A stretch of 64,000 bases of DNA from Micromonospora sp. WMMD1102 (GTDB lineage Bacteria; Actinomycetota; Actinomycetes; Mycobacteriales; Micromonosporaceae). Of the stretch, positions 8,923-16,343 are shown one piece after another. Each line of letters opens with the position of its first letter. Position 1 is the first letter of the stretch. The stretch spans positions 496,001 to 560,000 of the forward strand of contig NZ_JARUBN010000001.1 of the NCBI RefSeq assembly GCF_029626265.1, written 5' to 3'. The translations under genes were made by a program, and so were the position numbers. A model generated the notes under the pieces. The model ran no database searches and was not told the DNA's origin. It was given only the letters and a program-made list of their open reading frames with translations.

Positions 8923-10332
8923 TCACCAGCCCCACCCCGACGCGGCGACGGTCAGCGGATCCGATCCGCCGATCCCGCCGAGCAGCCCGCCGAGCGCGCC
9001 AAGCAGCGCCGCCAAGCCGACGACAGTGGTGTCCCGGCCGGAGGCGAAGCGGGACAGCTTTCGCATCGGCAACTCCAGTGGGGTGATCCGGATCGGTGGG
9101 CGGGGTGGCAGTTGCGAGCGGTCCTCGTCGTACCGGCCGGGTTCGCGACCGTCGCCGGACCGGCCGCGCTGCCGGCGGGCCGGTGGTTCGCCGCGCCGGA
9201 CACCGGGCCGGGGCGGGCGCATCACCGGCGGGCGGGGCGGTGGCCGGTTGCCGCGCTGCCGGTCCAGCAGGTGGTAGCCGGCGACGGCGGCACCGGCGGC
9301 GATGGTGAGCTGCGGGTCGGCCTCGACCTCGACCGGCACCGGGAAGCGGGCGGCGACCAGCTCCCGCACCAGCGGGATCCGGGCCGAGCCGCCGGCCAGC
9401 AGGACCCCGTCGAGCTGGTGTGGGGCCAGGCCGCAGGACCGGACGGTACGGACCAGCTCCTGCACGGTGAGTGTGACGGCGGGCCGGATCAGGTCCTCGA
9501 ACTCGGCCCGGCGCACCGGCACCCGGGTCTGCCGGGCGGGGAGCCGGACCGGTACGTCGGCGGTGTCGGCGAGAGTCAGTTCGATCTTGGCCCGGCGGCT
9601 TTCCCGGCGCAGCCCGAGCAGCGCCTGCCGGACCAGCGGGTCGGCCTGGTCGGCGAGTTCCTTGGCCAGCCCGGAACGGACGTGTTCGACAAGCGCCTCG
9701 TCGAAGTCGGCCCCGCCGAGCGGCTCGGCGCCGACCTGTCCGGTGCGCAGCTCGAAGCCGAGCGGCTGGGCCCGGTCGACGACGGCGGTGGACCAGGTCT
9801 GCCCGCCGAGGGTGTGCACGGCGAGGGTGCGCCCGGAGAAGCCGTGCGCGGCGTGGCTGGCGGCGACGAGCACCGGTGCCGGGAGCAGGGCCACGTCGCC
9901 GAGGCCGACGTCCCAGAGCGCCTCGCCGAGCAGGTGCCGCCGGTGGTCGCCCCAGCCCGCCGGATGGCTCAACACGATCCAGTCGGGATGCTCGCGCTCC
10001 TGCTCCATCACCCGCTCGACCACCCACATCGCGAGCATGGCGCTGAGCGCCTGCGCCGAACACGCCTCGCCGCCGAGCAGCAGCGGTACGCCGTCGCCGA
10101 TCCGGCCGGCGAAGTCACGGGCGACCCAGCCGCTGTCGACCGGGCCGTCGTACTCGTCGGGGTCGGCGACGGTGATCGACCGGTTCGACGACATCAGCAG
10201 TACGGAGGGGACGGCGTGGCCGACCGGGCCGAGCCGGACGGGCTCGGGGGGATCCCAGTTGTTGCCCCGGAGTCGTGCGACAGCGGCAGCCGTTGCGGTG
10301 CTGCCGATGTCGATTCCGAGGACGTAGGGCAT
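8923..10332 (-). CDS. Divergent Hsp70/DnaK-like ATPase with C-terminal membrane segment
   Basis: The protein is 469 aa from ATG 10332, with GGAGGA 8 nt upstream. The actin-fold motifs are phosphate-1 GIDIGSTATAAAVA (residues 5-18) and adenosine motif LLAGGSARIPLV (about 306-318). The phosphate-2 region is divergent (HTLGGQTWSTAVVD, where classical DnaK has DLGGGT). There is no canonical substrate-binding domain. Instead a Pro/Arg-rich linker leads to a Gly/Ala/Leu-rich hydrophobic stretch near the C-terminus (about 430-465) that could be membrane-embedded. It lies 11 bp upstream of the IniR-like gene and is likely co-transcribed, so it may act as a sensor or chaperone partner of that regulator. 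Confidence 0.85.
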   Translation of the reverse strand: MPYVLGIDIGSTATAAAVARLRGNNWDPPEPVRLGPVGHAVPSVLLMSSNRSITVADPDEYDGPVDSGWVARDFAGRIGDGVPLLLGGEACSAQALSAMLAMWVVERVMEQEREHPDWIVLSHPAGWGDHRRHLLGEALWDVGLGDVALLPAPVLVAASHAAHGFSGRTLAVHTLGGQTWSTAVVDRAQPLGFELRTGQVGAEPLGGADFDEALVEHVRSGLAKELADQADPLVRQALLGLRRESRRAKIELTLADTADVPVRLPARQTRVPVRRAEFEDLIRPAVTLTVQELVRTVRSCGLAPHQLDGVLLAGGSARIPLVRELVAARFPVPVEVEADPQLTIAAGAAVAGYHLLDRQRGNRPPPRPPVMRPPRPGVRRGEPPARRQRGRSGDGREPGRYDEDRSQLPPRPPIRITPLELPMRKLSRFASGRDTTVVGLAALLGALGGLLGGIGGSDPLTVAASGWGW

Positions 10333-10831
10333 CCGACCATTCCTCCACCGCGAGTCATTCCGCCGGGACGGCGCGTACATGTCGTGGCCTCAGCCGGGGC
10401 AACCGGGGGCGGCTGGGATCGTCCGGTGGGCCGTTAGGGGAGTCATCTTTTCGTACCAGAGATCTATCCGCCATCGGGACCCTAACTCCGACGGAACGCA
10501 TCCCCTATGCCCCTAACGCAGATCTAAGGCGCGGCCCTAGCGGGGGTGGCGGGTGACCTCGGCGTCGTCCCCGATGTCCGGAGCGGAGGGGCGCGGCTAG
10601 CGTCGATGGCGACATCCGGCGGCGGCGCAACGCAGCGCGTCGCCGCCGGAGGTCGGCAACACCCGCACCAGACGAGGTCCGGCTCCCGGTGACGCCTGGC
10701 TTCATCGCAACACCCGACGTAGGCTCCGCCGCACCAGTTGACGGGCCCGCTCCGACCGGAAGCGGATCCGCCGCCCAGTTCGTCGCACCGGATCCGCGCC
10801 GGTGTGAGGACCGCACCGAGGAGACCGGCCC
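10333..10831. promoter_or_regulatory. Divergent intergenic control region (Hsp70/IniR versus IniB)
   Basis: This non-coding stretch of about 500 bp separates the divergent Hsp70-like and IniB-like genes. It contains the CCCTAAC elements listed separately, two AGATCT sites flanking them (10459-10464, 10520-10525), and possible rightward -10 boxes of TANNNT type: TAGCGT at 10598-10603 and TAGGCT at 10720-10725. A GGCGGCG/CGCCGCC stem lies near 10619-10646. If the first box is used the iniB-like mRNA has a leader of about 220 nt. The ribosome site GAGGAGA lies just before ATG 10832. Confidence 0.6.
10433..10517. promoter_or_regulatory. Three CCCTAAC/GTTAGGG elements, candidate regulator operators
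   Basis: GTTAGGGG at 10433-10440 is mirrored by CCCTAAC at 10480-10486 and CCCCTAAC at 10510-10517, with a related CCCCTA at 10502-10507. The arms can pair as inverted repeats 40 and 69 bp apart. Such spaced elements in a divergent promoter are typical of regulator operators. The adjacent IniR-like LuxR protein is the obvious candidate, but that is inference. Confidence 0.5.
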
Positions 10832-11755
10832 ATGGGCTCGCCCCAGACCCTGCACGACTTCGTGCTGAACCTGCTGACCAATCCGGACGCCCGGTCGGCC
10901 TTCGAGATCGACCCGGAGGGGACGCTGCGCGAGGCCGGGCTGGCCGACATCAGCGTCGCGGACGTTCAGGACGTGGTGCCGCTGGTGGTGGACTATGCCC
11001 CGGTGCAGGGCCTCAGTTCGTTCGCGCCGGTCGGCGAGGACCCGGGCCTCGGGCAGTTCCAGCTCGACCCGAGTGGCGTGATCGGCCAACTGCAGAGCGT
11101 CGCGACGCAGCTCGGGGTCGGTACGCATTCGCCGGGCTCGGACGTCAATGCGGCGACGCTGGGTGCGATGAGCATCGCGCCGGGCGCGCTCGGCGGGGTC
11201 CTGCCGGGGCTCGGTGCCGACCGGCTCTCCGATCCGCTGGGTCTGGCCGACCCGCTGGTGCCGACCGAGGTGGACGTCGCCGACACCCTCGACTCCGAGG
11301 TGGTGGAGCCGGTGCTCACCGACGCCACCGACGCGGTCGGCACCACCGACGGCCTGGTCGGCGACACCGTCGACGGCAACCAGCTCGGGCTGGTCGACTT
11401 CGCCGGTGACACGGTGCAGGGCACCTTGGACGGCGTGACCGGACTGGTCGGCTCGCTCGGCGTCGGCGGCACGGTCGGCGGCGTGACCGACACGGTCGGC
11501 GGCGTCACGGACACCGTCGGTGGCGTGACCGGCACGGTGGGCGGGGTCGGTGACGCGCTGGACCTCGACCCACTCGACTCCACCGGCTCGCCGGTGCTGG
11601 ACGGCACCACCTCCGGGGTGACCGACCTGACCGACAACCTCGGCCACACTCTGAGTGACACCACCTCGAGTGTCCTCGGCAACAGCGGCACCGCCGGAGA
11701 CGTAGACGCCTCCACCTCCGGCGGCCTCCTGGGGATCACGGACGACCTTCTCTGA
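10832..11755 (+). CDS. IniB N-terminal domain protein with Gly/Val/Thr repeats
   Basis: A 307-aa protein. Residues 1-60 resemble the N-terminal domain of mycobacterial IniB (LHDFVLNLLTNPDARSAF, then EAGLADISVADVQDVVPLVV). The rest is an acidic, Gly/Val/Thr/Asp-rich chain with repeated GGVTDTV units (DNA about 11470-11545) and DTLD/DTVD motifs. It lacks Cys and a clear signal peptide. In mycobacteria IniB is the first product of an envelope-stress-induced operon. Here it precedes two dynamin-like GTPases but is separated from them by a strong hairpin. GAGGAGA about 6 nt upstream supports the start. Confidence 0.85.
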   Translation: MGSPQTLHDFVLNLLTNPDARSAFEIDPEGTLREAGLADISVADVQDVVPLVVDYAPVQGLSSFAPVGEDPGLGQFQLDPSGVIGQLQSVATQLGVGTHSPGSDVNAATLGAMSIAPGALGGVLPGLGADRLSDPLGLADPLVPTEVDVADTLDSEVVEPVLTDATDAVGTTDGLVGDTVDGNQLGLVDFAGDTVQGTLDGVTGLVGSLGVGGTVGGVTDTVGGVTDTVGGVTGTVGGVGDALDLDPLDSTGSPVLDGTTSGVTDLTDNLGHTLSDTTSSVLGNSGTAGDVDASTSGGLLGITDDLL

Positions 11756-11779
11756 GCGCAGGAAGTCCGTGAGGCCCGC

Positions 11780-11815
11780 CGAAGGCCGGACCGTGGTCCC
11801 ACGGTCCGGCCTTCG
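11780..11815 (+). terminator. Strong intrinsic hairpin between IniB-like and dynamin-like genes
   Basis: The arm beginning CGAAGGCCGGACCGTG is followed by a 4-nt loop and its exact complement, giving a perfect 16-bp GC-rich stem. A short TCCTCTTG tract follows. It lies 25 bp after the IniB-like stop and 43 bp before the next start, so it should end or attenuate transcription and lower downstream GTPase expression relative to the first gene. Confidence 0.85.
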
Positions 11816-11858
11816 GTCCTCTTGATAATTCCGGCGCAACCGGCACACTTGGTGCGTG

Positions 11859-13955
11859 ATGGCGCCCAGCTGGCTTGACGTACTCGACGAGGTCGTGCGG
11901 GTCTCCGGCTCGCACGGTCGGGGCGACCTGACCTCGTGGCTCCGGCGTCGCCGGGCCCAACTGCTGGACCCGAGGCTTCGGGTACTGGTCGTCGGCGAAG
12001 CCAAGCAGGGCAAGAGCCAACTCGTGAACGCACTGCTCAACGCCTCGGTCTGCCCGGTCGGCGAGGGAATCAGCACCACCATCCCGACAGTGGTCGGACA
12101 CGCCCAGACCCCGACCGCCGCCCTGGTCTGGAGCCCGCCACCGGTCGCCGAACAGCCGGCGCGCCGCCCCGCCGACGGCCAGCAGCCCCGGCGGCTGTCC
12201 GGCCCGGCGGGGGCACCGGACCGTAGCGGTCCGGTCACCCCGCCCACGCCGCCGCTGGCCGCTACCCGACCCGGTACGGCGGTGCCGAGCCCGGCACACC
12301 GGATCGCCGTACCGATCGAGCAGATCGCGGCCCGGATCAGCGGTCGCAGCGGCGGAATCTCCGACCTGCCGGCGGGCCCGGCCGGCACCGGACCGACCGG
12401 CGGCGGGCGTACGGTCGGCGGTGCCGGGACCTCGGGACGACGTCCGGGCGGCGGGTTGGAGCACGCCGAGATCGGGATCCCCCGGGCGCTGCTCGCCTCC
12501 GGACTCGTGCTCGTGGACACCCCGGGAGCCGACGGCACCGATCCGGGCCGGGCGATCAGTCCGGCCGCCACCCCGAGCCAGGCCGACCTGGTGCTGCTGG
12601 TCTCGGACGTGACCCGGGAACTCTCCGTCGCCGAGCTGGACCTGCTGCTGCACATCGCGCGGTCGCACGCCAACCTGGCCGTCGTGCAGAGCAAGATCGA
12701 CATGGTGCCGCACTGGCGCAGCGTGGTCGAACGCAACCGTCAGCACCTCGCCGACGCGGGCGTGGTGGCGGCGCTGATCCCGGTCTCCGCGACGCTGCGG
12801 CTACAGGCGGCCCGGAGCAACGACAAGCAGCTCAACGCCGAGTCGCACTTTCCCGAGCTGATCAGCCGGATCAAGCGCGACCAGGCAGGCAAGGCCGACG
12901 CGCTGGCCCGGGCGGCGGTCGCGCTGACCACTCGTACCGTCGTCGAGCAGCTCGCCGCTCCGCTCCGGGCCGAGCTGACGGTCGCCAAGGAGGCCGCCGA
13001 CGAACACTCCGGTCCGATCTCGAAACTGCACGCCGCCCAGCGCGAGGTCGACGAGCTGCGCCGCTGCTCGGTGCGCTGGCAGAACACCCTCAACGACGAG
13101 ATGGCCGACCTGATCTCCGACGTCGAGTACGACCTGCGGGACCGTACCCGGCAGATCCTCCGCAAGGTGGACGAGGCGTTCGACAAGGCCGACCCGCTCA
13201 ACGGCTGGGACACCTTCCAGGAGTGGCTGACCGAGAACCTCACCGACGCGGCCGAGGCGAACTACGCCTGGCTGGCCGAGCGCTGCGGCTGGATCGCCAA
13301 CCGGGTCGCCAGCCAGTTCGACAGGTACGGCTTCGACGCACTGCCGGGCTGGTCGGTGCGGGTGCCGGAGAACCTCGGCGACCGGATCCAGATCATGGAA
13401 CAGCCGACCGTGGAGCGGTTCACCCGTACCCAGAAACTCGTCACCGGCCTGCGCGGCTCGTACGGCGGGGTGCTGATGTTCGGCCTGGCCACCACGCTGG
13501 CCGGGATGCCGCTGATCAACCCGATCTCGCTCGGCGCCGGTGCGCTGTTCGGCGGTAAGAGTGTCCGCGACGAGGGGAAGTCGCTGCTCAAACGTCGGCA
13601 GGCGGCGGTCAAGACGGCGACCCAGCGGCACGTCGACGACTTCTTCCTCCGGCTCAGCAAGGACTGCAAGGACACCGCCCGGCAGGTGCAGCGGATGCTC
13701 CGGGACCACTTCGCCGCGCTGACCGAGGAGTTGCAGGAGGGCATCGTCCGGTCGTTCCGGACCGCCAAGCAGGCCGCCGAAGCCGACGCGGCCGAACGCG
13801 ACCAGCGGCAGCGCCGGCTCGCCCTGGAGATGAAGCGGCTCGCCGACCTCTACGAGAAGGCACAGGTGCTGGCCGGCGCGCAGCCCGTCGGCACCTCCGC
13901 CCCGATCGGCACACCCACCCCGATCGGCCCGGTCGGCCCGGAAGCCGGCTCATGA
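11859..13955 (+). CDS. Dynamin-like GTPase (IniA-type)
   Basis: A 698-aa bacterial dynamin-like protein: G1 GEAKQGKSQ (about residues 45-53), a switch region with GISTTIPTV, a Pro/Gly/Arg-rich insertion of about 110 residues (about 85-195), G3 LVDTPGADGTDPG (about 217-229), G4 QSKID (about 276), a helical stalk, a hydrophobic paddle GGVLMFGLATTLAG onward (about 535-566) and a C-terminal coiled coil. Mycobacterial IniA has this architecture and remodels the cytoplasmic membrane. The insertion between G2 and G3 is unusual. No ribosome site precedes GTG 11856/ATG 11859, so a leaderless start from a downstream promoter is possible. Confidence 0.88.
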   Translation: MAPSWLDVLDEVVRVSGSHGRGDLTSWLRRRRAQLLDPRLRVLVVGEAKQGKSQLVNALLNASVCPVGEGISTTIPTVVGHAQTPTAALVWSPPPVAEQPARRPADGQQPRRLSGPAGAPDRSGPVTPPTPPLAATRPGTAVPSPAHRIAVPIEQIAARISGRSGGISDLPAGPAGTGPTGGGRTVGGAGTSGRRPGGGLEHAEIGIPRALLASGLVLVDTPGADGTDPGRAISPAATPSQADLVLLVSDVTRELSVAELDLLLHIARSHANLAVVQSKIDMVPHWRSVVERNRQHLADAGVVAALIPVSATLRLQAARSNDKQLNAESHFPELISRIKRDQAGKADALARAAVALTTRTVVEQLAAPLRAELTVAKEAADEHSGPISKLHAAQREVDELRRCSVRWQNTLNDEMADLISDVEYDLRDRTRQILRKVDEAFDKADPLNGWDTFQEWLTENLTDAAEANYAWLAERCGWIANRVASQFDRYGFDALPGWSVRVPENLGDRIQIMEQPTVERFTRTQKLVTGLRGSYGGVLMFGLATTLAGMPLINPISLGAGALFGGKSVRDEGKSLLKRRQAAVKTATQRHVDDFFLRLSKDCKDTARQVQRMLRDHFAALTEELQEGIVRSFRTAKQAAEADAAERDQRQRRLALEMKRLADLYEKAQVLAGAQPVGTSAPIGTPTPIGPVGPEAGS

Positions 13956-15505
13956 GTCGGGTGGGGCGGCTGGACGAGGCAGCCTGGGGGCTCGTGCACG
14001 AGGCGCTGGAGGTCTACGGCAACGATCCGCGGGCCGTCGAGCAGTTGCACCGGCAGTTCACCCGGTTCGAGGAGCCGCTGCGGATCGCCGTCGCCGGTCC
14101 CTGGCGCTCCGGCAAGTCGACGCTTGTCAACGCCGTGATGGGCGAGGCGGTCGCGCCGGTCGAGGTGGCCGACGGCCGCCAGGTCTTCACCTGGTACGAG
14201 GACGGCCCCGAACCCCGGGTCACCGCGTACCCGGCCAACGGTGCGCCCCGGGACCTGGCGGTGACCCGTACCTCGAGTGGGATGCGGGTGGATCTCGGCG
14301 GCGGGCGGTGGGACCAGGTCGACGACATCGTGGTGCAGTGGCCGACGAGGGCGCTGCGGCACGCCGTACTCATCGACACCCCGGCGGCCGCGTCGGGTGT
14401 CGAGGCGCGGACGGCCAGCCCCGGAAGCCGGGACGGAAGCGGGCGGCCGGCGATCGGTGCGGGTCCGACCGCAGGTGGGGACGCCCAACTGGTCGGTGGT
14501 GCCGGTGCGGCGGCCACGGTGCAGCGGATCGTCCGGGAGGCGGATGCCGTGCTGTACCTGAGCCGGGACGGCAGCGGTGACGACCTGCCGGCGTTCCAGG
14601 CGGCCCAGTCGGGCTCGGTGGCCCGGGCCGCGCCGGTGAACGTACTCCTGGTGTTGTCCAGAGTGGACGAGCTGGCCGGCGGCCGGGTCGACGCGCTGCT
14701 CACCGCCCGGCAACTCGCCCGCCGGCACCGCCGCGACCCCCGGGTCAGCGCGCGCTGCCTGAGCGTGGTCGCGGTCGGCGGGCTGGTCGCGCTCGCCGGC
14801 CGGATGCTCAGCGAGTCCGAGTACGCCGCGTTGGCCGCGCTCGCCGGGCTACCCCGGGCGGAGACCGACCGGCTGCTGCTCTCCACCGACCGGTTCCTCG
14901 CCGCCGACTTCCCGATCCCGCTGGACCTGGAGACCCGGCGCCGGCTGCTCGACCGGCTCGGCATCTTCGGGGTACGCCTGTCGACCACCCTGGTCCGGAC
15001 CGGCTCCGACAGCCGGGCCCGGCTCGCCGCCGAACTGGTCCGGCGCAGCGGCCTGACCGAGCTGCGCGAGTCGATGACCAGGTATTTCGTGGACCGTGCC
15101 CCGGTGTTCAAGGCCCGTGCGGTGCTGATGGCGCTGGAGTCGCTGCTCCGCTCGGAGCCCCGGCCGGGCGCGGCCGAGCTGCTGGCCCGGCTGGAGCAGG
15201 TACTCGCCGGTGCGCACGAGTTCCGCGAGCTGCGGCTCTCGGCGGCGCTGCTCGGCGGCCAGTTGCGGTTCGACCCGGAGTTGTCGGCCGAGGCGCAGCG
15301 GCTGATCGGCGGGGACGGGGCGAGCCTGGCCGCCCGGCTCGGTGTCGAGCACGACGCCACCGGCGACGAGTTGTGGGCCCGCGGCTCGACGGCGGTACGC
15401 CGCTGGCAGGACCTGGCCGAGGATCCGCTGCGCGGCGTCGACCAGCGCCGTGCCGCCCGCGTCGTGGTGCGTAGCTGCGAGGGCATCCTCGCCGAACTCT
15501 CCTGA
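13952..15505 (+). CDS. Dynamin-like GTPase (IniC-type)
   Basis: A 517-aa GTPase whose ATG overlaps the previous stop (ATGA), so the two GTPases are translated together. G1 is AGPWRSGKST (about residues 48-57), G3 LIDTPAA (about 140) and G4 LSRVDE (about 235); the remainder is helical with no obvious membrane paddle. This matches the IniA/IniC pairing, in which the shorter partner follows the longer one. Heterotypic dynamin pairs are thought to act on the same membrane. A short Gly/Ala-rich insertion lies around residues 150-185. Confidence 0.87.
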   Translation: MSRVGRLDEAAWGLVHEALEVYGNDPRAVEQLHRQFTRFEEPLRIAVAGPWRSGKSTLVNAVMGEAVAPVEVADGRQVFTWYEDGPEPRVTAYPANGAPRDLAVTRTSSGMRVDLGGGRWDQVDDIVVQWPTRALRHAVLIDTPAAASGVEARTASPGSRDGSGRPAIGAGPTAGGDAQLVGGAGAAATVQRIVREADAVLYLSRDGSGDDLPAFQAAQSGSVARAAPVNVLLVLSRVDELAGGRVDALLTARQLARRHRRDPRVSARCLSVVAVGGLVALAGRMLSESEYAALAALAGLPRAETDRLLLSTDRFLAADFPIPLDLETRRRLLDRLGIFGVRLSTTLVRTGSDSRARLAAELVRRSGLTELRESMTRYFVDRAPVFKARAVLMALESLLRSEPRPGAAELLARLEQVLAGAHEFRELRLSAALLGGQLRFDPELSAEAQRLIGGDGASLAARLGVEHDATGDELWARGSTAVRRWQDLAEDPLRGVDQRRAARVVVRSCEGILAELS

Positions 15506-15572
15506 CCGCCGCGCCACCCCGCCCCGCCCCGCCACCCCTGCTCGCCGTCGCTCGCCCTCGCGTGCCCTCGCT

Positions 15573-15653
15573 GGCGAGATCGCGCTCTTTCCCGGAAGGA
15601 GTGGCCTCCGCCGGTCGTGCGAGGACTCTTTCCCGGAACGAGCGCGATCCTGC
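15573..15653. repeat. Dispersed imperfect palindrome, copy 1 (REP-like)
   Basis: This element of about 80 bp begins GGCGAGATCGCGCTCTTTCC and ends with GAGCGCGATCCTGCC, so its ends are near-complementary (GATCGCGCTC arms). The core shares TTCCCGGAA, GTGGCCTC, GCCGG, CGAGG and GACTCTTTCCCG blocks, in order, with a second element at 58258-58335. It lies between the IniC-like gene and the sigma-factor gene. It is non-coding and looks like a mobile or amplified intergenic repeat. Confidence 0.8.
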
Positions 15654-15713
15654 CGCGCGCTGGCACCCCTCCGTACCGGCGCCGTCAGGCGTGTATGGGA
15701 TGAGGGGGTGGGT

Positions 15714-16343
15714 GTGAACGGTGAGGAGTCCTTCCGCGCGTACGTCGGAGCGCGGCTGGCGGCGCTGTCCCGGGTGGCGTACCTGCTCACCGGCGACCGG
15801 CATCTCGCGGAGGATCTCGTCCAGTCGGCGCTGCTGAAGGTGGCCGGACACTGGGAGCGGGTGGTGGCCTCCGGCGACCCGGAGGCGTATGTCCGGCGGG
15901 TCCTCTACCACCAGCACGTGTCGTGGTGGCGGCGCCGGCGTCCGGTTGCGATCCCGCACGCCGACGTCCCGGACCGGGCGGCGCCGGACGACACCGGCCA
16001 ACTCGACACCTCCATCGTGATCCGCCGGGCGCTGTCCCGGCTCGCGCCACGGCAGCGGGCCGCGCTGGTGCTGCGCTATTTCGAGGACCTGACCGAGGTG
16101 CAGACCGCCGAGGTGCTCGGCTGCTCGGTCGGCACGGTCAAGAGCCAGGTGCGGGACGGGTTGGCCCGGCTGCGCGCCGTCGCACCGGAGCTGCGCGACC
16201 TTGACGGCGTCCGCGACCTCGACGGCGTCCGCGACCTTGACGGCGTCCGCGACCTCGACGGCGTCCGGGCGCCGGGCCAGACGCCTGGAGCCGGGCCAGC
16301 ACTTCAGGTGCCGGCGGGGGAGAGGAGCGTCGACAATGGATGA
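15714..16343 (+). CDS. SigE-family ECF RNA polymerase sigma factor
   Basis: The protein is 209 aa from GTG 15714, chosen for the GAGGGGG about 6 nt upstream. Region 2 reads FRAYVGARLAALSRVAYLLT and HLAEDLVQSALLKV (about residues 6-40); region 4 is RALSRLAPRQRAALVLRYFE with the HTH VLGCSVGTVKSQVRDGLARL. This matches the actinobacterial SigE family. The C-terminus is unusual: four RDLDGV units encoded by an 18-bp tandem repeat. The stop overlaps the next gene by 8 bp, marking that protein as its likely partner. Confidence 0.93.
   Translation: MNGEESFRAYVGARLAALSRVAYLLTGDRHLAEDLVQSALLKVAGHWERVVASGDPEAYVRRVLYHQHVSWWRRRRPVAIPHADVPDRAAPDDTGQLDTSIVIRRALSRLAPRQRAALVLRYFEDLTEVQTAEVLGCSVGTVKSQVRDGLARLRAVAPELRDLDGVRDLDGVRDLDGVRDLDGVRAPGQTPGAGPALQVPAGERSVDNG
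16194..16265. repeat. 18-bp tandem repeat, four copies, in sigma-factor C-terminus
   Basis: Four copies of CGCGACCTTGACGGCGTC, differing only by an alternating T/C (ACCTTG, ACCTCG, ACCTTG, ACCTCG), so the true repeat period is 36 bp duplicated once. It encodes RDLDGV four times at the end of the sigma factor and can change copy number without breaking frame. Confidence 0.95.

Noticed and set aside
4967..9277. 1436-aa open frame on the plus strand
   Set aside because: It lies antisense to the kinase and IniR-like genes, is Arg/Pro/Gly-rich and has no domain; high-GC codons leave such shadow frames open.
8926..10063. N-terminal extension of the IniR-like frame
   Set aside because: The region is a shadow of the Hsp70-like gene in another frame; ATG 8911 has a good ribosome site.
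10505..12736. 743-aa open frame on the minus strand
   Set aside because: It is antisense to the IniB-like and dynamin-like genes; low-complexity product without motifs.
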